Shown here one piece after another: positions 8,401 through 14,867 of a stretch of 16,807 bases of DNA. Made by a program: the position numbers and the translations under genes. The number at the start of each line of letters is the position of its first letter. Within the stretch, counting starts at the first letter, position 1. The DNA is taken from contig CAYGTK010000079.1 of NCBI GenBank assembly GCA_964352775.1, positions 1 through 16,807 on the forward strand, read 5' to 3'. This DNA comes from CAYGTK01 sp964352775 (GTDB lineage: Bacteria; Bacteroidota; Bacteroidia; Chitinophagales; CAIOSU01). Below the pieces are notes generated by a model. The model worked only from the letters and a program-made list of their open reading frames with translations. It searched no databases and was not told the DNA's origin.

Positions 8401-8482
8401 CACCCGGTAAGGACTAAAATTACGTATTTTGCCCTGCCTAACAGGCCTTTGTATTAACACCAAAAAGCCCCGTGTAGTATTT
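8401..8482. promoter_or_regulatory. Divergent intergenic region between the Omp85 gene and hemW
   Basis: These 82 bases separate the chosen starts of two genes that point away from each other, so promoters for both are expected here. Both reading frames stay open across it, but the implied N-termini overlap and precede a signal peptide on one side and the conserved start on the other. On the minus strand 8415-8422 reads TAATTTTA, one base off the -7 consensus TAnnTTTG. On the plus strand, 8425-8431 (TATTTTG) is a shortened version. Neither has a convincing -33 element, so exact promoters are not assigned. Confidence 0.4.
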
Positions 8483-9634
8483 GTGAGCGGCATTTATATC
8501 CATATACCTTATTGTAAGCAGGCCTGCCACTATTGCAATTTCCATTTCTCCACTTCTTTACAAAGCAAAAGCCAAGTACTGGAAGCAATTGGTCAAGAAT
8601 TAGTTCTAAGAAAAGAAGAGGTCCCGCAAACTGTTAGTACCCTGTACTTCGGTGGAGGAACGCCTTCTATTCTTGAAGAGAATGAGTTGAAAAGAATATT
8701 CGATAGCCTGACTCCCTATTTAGAAATGAAGGAATTGGAAGAGGTTACCTTAGAAGCTAACCCTGACGATATAACTCCTGAAAAGCTTAAGTTATGGAAG
8801 ACATTGGGAATAGACCGGTTAAGTATTGGCTTACAATCCTTTTTTCAAGAAGACCTGGAATGGATGAACAGGGCACATACAGCAAAGGAGGCAAAGAATT
8901 GTTTTGCTTCAGCTGCGGCTCATGGGTTTGAAAAGCTAACCGTAGACCTTATTTATGGCTACCCCTTATTAACTGATGAAAAGTGGCTAAAAAACCTGGA
9001 ATTAGTGAAGTACTTCGGGGTCGACCATTTTTCTGCTTATGCTTTAACTGTGGAAGATAACACGGCACTGGCCCATCAACTAAATAGTGGTAAACAAGAA
9101 CCAGTAAACGAAGAGCAAGCTGCTCATCAGTTTGAACTATTGATGCAATGGGCTGCCAAAAATGGCTACGAACACTACGAGATCTCGAACTTTGCCAGAA
9201 ATGGTAAATACGCTATACACAATACTAATTATTGGAAAGGGCAGCATTATTTAGGCTTAGGCCCAGCTGCACATAGCTATAGTGGGAAACGAAGAACTTG
9301 GAACATAGCCAACAACCAAGGCTATATAAATAGTGTGTCAAAAGGTGAATTAGCCAACAGCTTTGAAGAACTTAGCGAAAATGACCGCTACAACGAGTAT
9401 ATCATGACTGGGCTACGAACGAAATGGGGAGTTGAACTAGGTTATTTGGAAAAGAATTTCCCTCCCGAAATGATCGCTAGTTTTTTGGAAGAAGTAAAAC
9501 CTTATTTGGCTTCTGGACATGTAAAAATGAATAACGCCGTTTATACCCTCGATAACAACGGCAAATTACTGGCTGACAGAATAATGAGCGATCTGTTTTA
9601 TACAATACAGGAAGAGGAAAGTATTAACGAATGA
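8483..9634 (+). CDS. hemW: HemW-like radical SAM heme chaperone (coproporphyrinogen oxidase family)
   Basis: HemW is a radical-SAM protein that binds heme and is thought to pass it to client proteins; it was long annotated as oxygen-independent coproporphyrinogen III oxidase. From the GTG at 8483 the product is 383 residues, the usual HemW length. It starts SGIYIHIPYC and has the Fe-S cluster motif CKQACHYC (Cys11, Cys15, Cys18) followed by NFHFSTS. It also has LYFGGGTPSIL and the SIGLQSF and GYPLLTDEKW segments. The C-terminal region contains YEISNFAR, NTNYWKG, LGLGPAAHSY and TGLRTKWGVEL, all typical of HemW. The open frame reaches further upstream (to a TTG near 8429), but that part is not conserved in the family. 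It overlaps the permease gene downstream by four bases (ATGA). Confidence 0.93.
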   Translation: MSGIYIHIPYCKQACHYCNFHFSTSLQSKSQVLEAIGQELVLRKEEVPQTVSTLYFGGGTPSILEENELKRIFDSLTPYLEMKELEEVTLEANPDDITPEKLKLWKTLGIDRLSIGLQSFFQEDLEWMNRAHTAKEAKNCFASAAAHGFEKLTVDLIYGYPLLTDEKWLKNLELVKYFGVDHFSAYALTVEDNTALAHQLNSGKQEPVNEEQAAHQFELLMQWAAKNGYEHYEISNFARNGKYAIHNTNYWKGQHYLGLGPAAHSYSGKRRTWNIANNQGYINSVSKGELANSFEELSENDRYNEYIMTGLRTKWGVELGYLEKNFPPEMIASFLEEVKPYLASGHVKMNNAVYTLDNNGKLLADRIMSDLFYTIQEEESINE

Positions 9635-10866
9635 AATGGTTGAGTTTCCATATTGCTTTTCGTTATCTACTCTCTAAAAAGAGTGTGAACGTTATCAATA
9701 TCATCACTTTAGTTTCTATCGGGGCGGTGATGGTTGTAAGCGCAGCTATGTTGGTCTTGTTCTCTGCTTTTAATGGCTTCGATAACTTAGTAAAGTCACT
9801 TTATGGGGAGTTCAGCCCTGACCTTATCATTCGCCCAGCGGTGGGTAAAGTGTTTAATCCCGACAGCACCTTTTACAATAAGCTAAATGCCGAAGCGGAA
9901 ATAATTGCTTTTGCTGGTGTTCTGGAAGAGAATGCCTTACTTAAATACGATAACAACGAATACATAGCCACTATAAAAGGCATTCCATCTAATTACCCAG
10001 ATGTATCAGGTATCGATAGCGCCATAGTTCGTGGAGATTTTGTGCTTTATGAGGATGGTTTGAATTATGCTGTTTTGGGTGCTGGGGTTTCTTCTGCCTT
10101 GAGTGTAAGCTTGAACAATAGCATTGAGCCTATTCAAGTGTATTTACCAAAGCGGGGGAAACAAAGCATCTCTTTAGATGCCACTAGAGCTTTTAATCGC
10201 CGATCAGTGAGGCCAGGTGGAGTATTTAGTATTCAGCAGGAATTTGATAGCAAATATGTGTTCCTTCAATTGGACTTGGTTCGTGAGCTTCTGAATTACA
10301 AAACCGAACTAACCGCTTTAGAAATAGCTACTGAACCCAATGCCGATATTGATGACCTAAAAAATAGATTAAAAGAAAAATTGGGGTCAGACTACAATAT
10401 CCTAGATCGCTTTGAGCAGAATGAGACCTTATTCAAGGTAATGCAAACAGAGAAATTAGCTGTTTATGCTATCGCCACACTGATATTGATAATAGCAGCC
10501 TTTAACATCATCGGAAGCCTATCAATGTTGGTGTTGGAAAAGAAACGAGACATCTCTATTCTTAAAGCTATGGGCGGTACAAAAACGCTGATACGAAATA
10601 TATTTCTATTAGAAGGCATGTTGATCGCCATAATAGGTTCCGCTTCTGGACTTACCATCGGCATCATTCTTTGTGTAATACAATCTCAATTTGGATTAAT
10701 AAAACTACAGGGAAGTGGATCTTTCGTGGTAGATCACTATCCTGTTGTACTAAGAGCGGGAGATGTACTATTAATATTACTCACTGTATGTACCATTAGC
10801 TTCATTGCAGCATGGTTTCCAGCTAGAAAAGCTGCTAGAGATACGGAGCTTATTCTCCAAAAATAG
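9631..10866 (+). CDS. LolC/LolE-type ABC transporter permease (FtsX-like)
   Basis: This family includes the Lol permeases, which extract lipoproteins from the inner membrane for transfer to the outer membrane. The 411-residue product has the family layout: a membrane helix at about 22-45, a large periplasmic domain (about 50-270), and three C-terminal helices at about 277-302, 328-350 and 377-395. The segment EKKRDISILKAMGGT (303-317), directly after the second helix, is the cytoplasmic coupling region that contacts the ATPase and is a strong signature. The N-terminus HIAFRYLLSKKSVNVIN also fits LolC/E. No ATPase (LolD) or second permease is adjacent in the window. Its start overlaps the hemW stop (ATGA). 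Its 3' end overlaps the convergent epimerase gene by 17 bases. Assignment to Lol rather than another MacB-like system is by layout and is not certain. Confidence 0.85.
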   Translation: MKWLSFHIAFRYLLSKKSVNVINIITLVSIGAVMVVSAAMLVLFSAFNGFDNLVKSLYGEFSPDLIIRPAVGKVFNPDSTFYNKLNAEAEIIAFAGVLEENALLKYDNNEYIATIKGIPSNYPDVSGIDSAIVRGDFVLYEDGLNYAVLGAGVSSALSVSLNNSIEPIQVYLPKRGKQSISLDATRAFNRRSVRPGGVFSIQQEFDSKYVFLQLDLVRELLNYKTELTALEIATEPNADIDDLKNRLKEKLGSDYNILDRFEQNETLFKVMQTEKLAVYAIATLILIIAAFNIIGSLSMLVLEKKRDISILKAMGGTKTLIRNIFLLEGMLIAIIGSASGLTIGIILCVIQSQFGLIKLQGSGSFVVDHYPVVLRAGDVLLILLTVCTISFIAAWFPARKAARDTELILQK

Positions 10867-11857
10867 CGTAGTCCTTGCCTTTTATCTTACTATCTAAGTA
10901 TAGCTTACATATCTCTTCAACTGACTTTTCTACTGGTCTAAATTCAAAGTCTAACGCTTTTTTCACTTTCGAATTATCGTATTCATAAGTGTTCTGCATC
11001 AACAAGATCAGCTCTTTAGTGATGTTATGTTGGCCACCTGTTATCTTCGACTTCAACCAATCGCCTGCTACCGCCAGATTAGCAAGCCAACCACTTAAAG
11101 CAATATGAGGTGGTTTCTTCCCAAGCTTTTGAGAAATGTTACCGAACATAGTCTTGTAGTCCCAATTTTCGGCATTAACAATATAACGCTCTCCATTTAT
11201 GTCGCTCATCATAAGGGATATCATAATATCAACCAGGTCTCGCACATCAACGTAACCACTTGAACCCTTACTGTAAAAGGAAACTCCTTCATCTAACTTG
11301 CTAAACACCTGTAGCGAACTGGTATTCCACCTACCTGCCCCTAGTATTAACGAAGGGTTCACTACCACTACATCGAGCCCCTCGGCCATTCCACGCCAAG
11401 CTTCTTGCTCTGCCAAGAATTTACTCTGACCGTAAATGCTGTTATACTTGCTGTCTTGGTATTCAGTAGACTCGGTGATAACACCCTTCTTCACATCTTT
11501 ACCTAGTGCTGCAATAGAGCTAACGTGTAATAATTTTTTTACGCCAAAATCTATAGCCAAATTCACTACGTTGGCAGTACCCTCCACATTTATCTTAAAC
11601 ACCATCTCCCTATCCTTAGGGGCATAACCTACATAGGCTGCGCAATGGTATATTTGTTCCACGCCTGGCATAGCATATTCCAAAGATGATACATCGGTAA
11701 CATCACCATATACCCATTCTATCTTATCCGCAGCATCACCTAAAACGGTTAAGGCGCTCGACTTCCGCCTAATAGCTCGTACTTGCTTACCATCTGCGAT
11801 AAGCTGTCTGCATAGATACGACCCCACCAATCCGGTGGCACCGGTCACTAATATCAT
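10850..11857 (-). CDS. NAD(P)-dependent epimerase/dehydratase, extended SDR family
   Basis: This 335-residue protein is a Rossmann-fold short-chain dehydrogenase of the extended (epimerase/dehydratase) type. The dinucleotide-binding motif is GATGLVG (residues 6-12) right after MILVT. A GDVTDV acidic segment follows (51-56), then HCAAYVG (71-77), the catalytic-type serine in HVSSIAALG (111-119), and the YxxxK active-site pair at Tyr142 and Lys146 in YGQSKFLAE. NPSLILGAG (168-176) and GYVDVRDLVD (201-210) support substrate-domain assignment to dihydroflavonol-reductase-like sugar or steroid/flavonoid-like epimerases. The exact substrate cannot be read. Its ATG overlaps the last four bases of anmK, so the two are probably translated together. 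Its 3' end overlaps the permease gene on the other strand. Confidence 0.88.
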   Translation of the reverse strand: MILVTGATGLVGSYLCRQLIADGKQVRAIRRKSSALTVLGDAADKIEWVYGDVTDVSSLEYAMPGVEQIYHCAAYVGYAPKDREMVFKINVEGTANVVNLAIDFGVKKLLHVSSIAALGKDVKKGVITESTEYQDSKYNSIYGQSKFLAEQEAWRGMAEGLDVVVVNPSLILGAGRWNTSSLQVFSKLDEGVSFYSKGSSGYVDVRDLVDIMISLMMSDINGERYIVNAENWDYKTMFGNISQKLGKKPPHIALSGWLANLAVAGDWLKSKITGGQHNITKELILLMQNTYEYDNSKVKKALDFEFRPVEKSVEEICKLYLDSKIKGKDYAIFGE

Positions 11858-12975
11858 CCCAATAAAGTTTTCAGTTTGTTGCGGTTGCCCAAGTAAATGG
11901 CACCACCAATAGTATCTTGTTCAGCCCCTGTAACCGTGCTCATGCAATTCACCTCGTGTCTAACCCTCAAAACGCCCATTAAAGCCATTAGCAATGCCTC
12001 TTTGAATTTCACTGTGCTTTCGTTAGGTATAACCACCGTAACGGGTAATTGTTCGTCCATTTGTTCCACTAAGAAGCGATTGAACGCCCCTCCACCAGTT
12101 ACAAGCATTTTTATTCCCTTGCTCAACTCAATACCTTCTTTGGTACTTACCATGTCTAAGGCCAACTTATGCTGATGAACGATATGCTGTACCAATGTAC
12201 GCAGCTTATCTTCTATACTAATTTGTTTCTTGTTCACCGTAGGATAAATGACCTTGCTTACCCATCCACCACTAAGCGATTTAGGATACTCTTTTCCATA
12301 ATACCAAGAGCCGTTAAGATCTTCAAATAGCTGTTCATTCACTTTTCCCGCTCTGGCTAAGTCGCCATCTTTATCATAATCCTTACCTACTTTTTGGGCA
12401 ATGCGATTCATAATCATATTTACCGTAGTAATGTCAAAAGCAATACATCGCTCATTATGGTTCACCGTTAGGTTCGAAATACCTCCAAGGTTAAGTAGTA
12501 ACTTATAATTAGGAAATAACATCTTATCTACCATAGGGGCTATAGGTGTACCGTGACCTCCATAGGCAATATCTGTAGTTCTAAAATCACAAACTGTGGT
12601 ATGCCCAGTTCGGCGAGCTATTGCTGCTCCATCGCCTATTTGGCTAGTAAAATTATTTTCTGGCTGGTGAAATACGGTCTGTCCATGCGATGCGATGAAG
12701 TCTAACTTATCATCTAGATCATGACGCTCAATGAATTGCCTTATCTGCTCGCCCATATAGTGACCCAAAAAAGTATGGGTTTTGATATAGGTAATAGCAT
12801 TTTGTAACACTAGTTTTTCTATTCGCAATTTCCACTTGGGCTGAAAGGGTATACACTCTGCCTTCTCGATCTTATATGACCAATGCCCATTCTCTTCAGT
12901 TATTACACAATAGGCAATATCTAAGCCATCGAGCGAGCTGCCCGACATCACACCGATGACGTGATATGTTCCCAT
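11854..12975 (-). CDS. anmK: Anhydro-N-acetylmuramic acid kinase
   Basis: AnmK phosphorylates and opens 1,6-anhydro-MurNAc released from peptidoglycan turnover, giving MurNAc-6-phosphate for recycling in the cytoplasm. The 373-residue product matches the family: GVMSGSSLDGLD (8-19, the usual MSGTSxDG with a Ser variant), FIASHGQTVFHQP (93-105), IGDGAAIA (113-120), YGGHGTPIAP (138-147), LNLGGISNLT (161-170) and VTGGGAFNR (292-300). The catalytic-region motif reads AFDITTVN (179-186); Asp181 is kept, but the residues after it differ from the DTGPGN of proteobacterial enzymes. The ATG at 12975 gives the expected N-terminus. A 164-base gap upstream probably holds its promoter. The epimerase gene downstream overlaps by four bases (ATGA). 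Confidence 0.92.
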   Translation of the reverse strand: MGTYHVIGVMSGSSLDGLDIAYCVITEENGHWSYKIEKAECIPFQPKWKLRIEKLVLQNAITYIKTHTFLGHYMGEQIRQFIERHDLDDKLDFIASHGQTVFHQPENNFTSQIGDGAAIARRTGHTTVCDFRTTDIAYGGHGTPIAPMVDKMLFPNYKLLLNLGGISNLTVNHNERCIAFDITTVNMIMNRIAQKVGKDYDKDGDLARAGKVNEQLFEDLNGSWYYGKEYPKSLSGGWVSKVIYPTVNKKQISIEDKLRTLVQHIVHQHKLALDMVSTKEGIELSKGIKMLVTGGGAFNRFLVEQMDEQLPVTVVIPNESTVKFKEALLMALMGVLRVRHEVNCMSTVTGAEQDTIGGAIYLGNRNKLKTLLG

Positions 12976-13098
12976 AGGTAATTCTCTTGCTGGTTTATGG
13001 CTGACAAAAGACTGTCGCCATCTTTATAAATATAAAATCATTTCCTGAAAAAAACTATATATTCTAGCAACGTTTCTATCTACTTAGCTATCAGAATG

Positions 13099-13113
13099 TT
13101 AATCTCCGATTAA
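13099..13113. other. Short perfect inverted repeat in the anmK upstream gap
   Basis: TTAATC and GATTAA form a 6-base stem with a 3-base loop, 26 bases beyond the stop codon of the cytochrome c gene. It lacks a T-run on its 3' side in the cytochrome gene's direction and is AT-rich, so it is at best a weak terminator or a protein-binding palindrome. The rest of the 12976-13139 gap shows no good -33/-7 promoter for anmK; TATATTTA at 13027-13034 (minus strand) is one base off the -7 consensus. Confidence 0.2.
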
Positions 13114-13139
13114 AAATGAAAAGAAGATATAAATTAACT

Positions 13140-13457
13140 TTACCTTAATGTAATAGCATAAATAGCCACCTGCTTTATCTGCTGATCAGTAAGCACTTTT
13201 TGGTAGGGCGGCATCATTTCTTTTCCAGTGCGGACCAACTGAATTATCTCTTCTTTACTCAGTTCAGACATTTTTAGGTTAGGTGCTTCGTTCAAACCTA
13301 AGTCTCCAGTTTTTCCATGGCACGCAGCGCAATACTGTTCAAACAAACTGTGTCCCTCGTTTTTAAACTCATTGGCTGAACTATTACCCGAACCACAAGC
13401 AGGCAACATTAAAACGAAATACAATAGAGAGGACATGATGACATAATAGCTTTTCAT
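13140..13457 (-). CDS. Small cytochrome c lipoprotein
   Basis: This is a 105-residue single-heme class I c-type cytochrome, exported and probably lipid-anchored. The N-terminal hydrophobic signal ends in the lipobox-like MLPAC with Cys21, followed by a short Ser/Asn-rich linker. The heme-binding motif is CAACH (Cys43, Cys46, His47), and MMPPY (residues 81-85) supplies the expected distal methionine ligand. Electron transfer in the periplasm is the expected role; the donor and acceptor are unknown. Its ATG shares one base with the glycosyltransferase stop (TAATG), suggesting coupled translation. Its pairing with a glycosyltransferase and a T9SS cargo is unusual and may only reflect operon reading. 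The protein is complete and the size is ordinary for a small monoheme cytochrome. Confidence 0.9.
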   Translation of the reverse strand: MKSYYVIMSSLLYFVLMLPACGSGNSSANEFKNEGHSLFEQYCAACHGKTGDLGLNEAPNLKMSELSKEEIIQLVRTGKEMMPPYQKVLTDQQIKQVAIYAITLR

Positions 13458-14560
13458 TAGTCTAACACTTCTTGAAAAAATGCGATATAGCGATCTTGTT
13501 GCGATCGCTTGGAATAGCTATTGATAATGGTCTGACGACCCTTTTCACCAAGATCTTTCCGAAGAGTTTCTGAGACTATCAACTTACCTAGCTTATCCAA
13601 CCACTCTTCATCAGTAGCGGCCAAATAACCATTTTCTCCATCCGAGATTATCTCCATATTAACTCCTACTGGTGACATAACCGCGGGTATTCCTAAGCTC
13701 ATATACTGCAAGCCTTTAAACCCACATTTACCTCTACTCCAGTCATCATCTGGCAATGGCATTATACCAATATCCAATTCATTTAATTGCTCTACCTCTT
13801 TTTCCTTTTCCCATTTAGTAGTGGTTAAGCCAATTGACGGATAGCTCACTACCCTTTCATTTATCAGTTTGAAGTAGATCTTATCTTCATACTGCTCGTA
13901 TAGTTTTTCTAGCATTGGGAGCGCGTGCTCAAAGTGTTTAACGGTAGACATAGAGCCCGTCCAGCCAATACATATCTTATCGGGAAACTGTTTTTTTACC
14001 GCCGCGGGCTGATGATAAGTGTCCGTATCAATAGTAGTGGGTACTATTTTCACATTCTTATTGAATTTTCTGGCTTGATTAGCTAAATATTCATTACCAG
14101 CAAATACCATATCTGCGTAGCGAAAAATAGCATTCGTTTTATCGGGATTCTTCAAAAAAGCCAATGACCTATTAGCCTCAGAAATATCTGCCAACCAAAT
14201 GGCATCATCTAAATCAAAGATGACTTTAGCTTTACTTTTAGCAAATTGCCTTTCAAAATAGTCAGTGCCTAGCATATGGGCTTCCCGACAGACGAATATA
14301 ATATCGTATTTATCAGCTTCTCTGACGTCTTTCCAGCGACGAAATAGACTTTTAAGCATCACTATAGCTTTTCCAAAATACTTTCCGGGTTTGTAGATGA
14401 CCTTATCGTCAGCTTCAGAAATTATATTAGACAGCTTCCATTTTATGCCTTTTTCTGTGAAGTAATTGAGGTATTGTTCGAAACGGAAACGCTGGTTAGG
14501 AGACCTATCAAGCCTATGATTAGCTATAAATAAAATGGAAATATCCTGTGGGCTCTTCAT
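13457..14560 (-). CDS. Glycosyltransferase, GT-B fold (GT1/GT4-like)
   Basis: This 367-residue protein is a likely cytoplasmic glycosyltransferase that adds a sugar from a nucleotide donor to a lipid, glycan or protein acceptor. The N-terminal Rossmann half starts DISILFIANHRLDRSPNQRF (6-25), with YDIIFVCREAHML (85-97) and IFDLDDAIWLAD (114-125). The C-terminal half has IGWTGSMS (198-205) and the donor-binding region GFKGLQYMSLGIPAVMSPVG (280-299), typical of Glycos_transf_1. I use the ATG at 14560; the frame also reads from a TTG at 14569. It follows the large T9SS cargo gene by 34 bases and overlaps the cytochrome gene by one base. T9SS cargo proteins are often glycosylated or carry an A-LPS anchor, so a link is possible, but it is not shown by the sequence. 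Confidence 0.86.
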   Translation of the reverse strand: MKSPQDISILFIANHRLDRSPNQRFRFEQYLNYFTEKGIKWKLSNIISEADDKVIYKPGKYFGKAIVMLKSLFRRWKDVREADKYDIIFVCREAHMLGTDYFERQFAKSKAKVIFDLDDAIWLADISEANRSLAFLKNPDKTNAIFRYADMVFAGNEYLANQARKFNKNVKIVPTTIDTDTYHQPAAVKKQFPDKICIGWTGSMSTVKHFEHALPMLEKLYEQYEDKIYFKLINERVVSYPSIGLTTTKWEKEKEVEQLNELDIGIMPLPDDDWSRGKCGFKGLQYMSLGIPAVMSPVGVNMEIISDGENGYLAATDEEWLDKLGKLIVSETLRKDLGEKGRQTIINSYSKRSQQDRYIAFFQEVLD

Positions 14561-14594
14561 GTGCCACAAAAATAAGAATTCGGACCACTAGAAA

Positions 14595-14867
14595 TTAACG
14601 CACTAACACCACTGTGCCAGAACGAGTAATGTCTTCACCATCGCGATTTCTAGCTTTTAATAAGAAGGTGTAAGTACCCATTTCTTGAGGGGTATCTTTA
14701 TATAATCCATTCCAACCCTCATCCAAATTAGAGGTTTCAAATAGTTTTTGGCCCCAACGGCTGTATACGCTGAATTGATAGAGTTCTTCAATATTTAGAT
14801 ACTTAACAATTCTGAACACATCGTTTACGCCATCACCATTTGGGGAGAAGGCTGTAGGCACAGCCAA
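14595..14867 (-). other. T9SS type B C-terminal sorting domain
   Basis: The last ~90 residues match the gliding motility-associated C-terminal domain: PTAFSPNGDGVNDVFRI, LYQFSVYSRWGQKLFE, DEGWNGLYKDTPQEMGTY and a final GTVVLVR. This type B domain marks substrates of the type IX secretion system, whose core genes lie at the left of the same window. Confidence 0.9.

Noticed and set aside
8401..8493. N-terminal extensions of the Omp85 and hemW frames into the divergent gap
   Set aside because: They overlap each other on opposite strands, would place 31 residues before a clean signal peptide on one side, and precede the conserved SGIYIHIP start of HemW on the other.
13099..13113. Intrinsic terminator for the cytochrome c gene
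   Set aside because: The stem is only six bases, AT-rich and not followed by a T-run in the gene's direction; kept only as a low-confidence palindrome.
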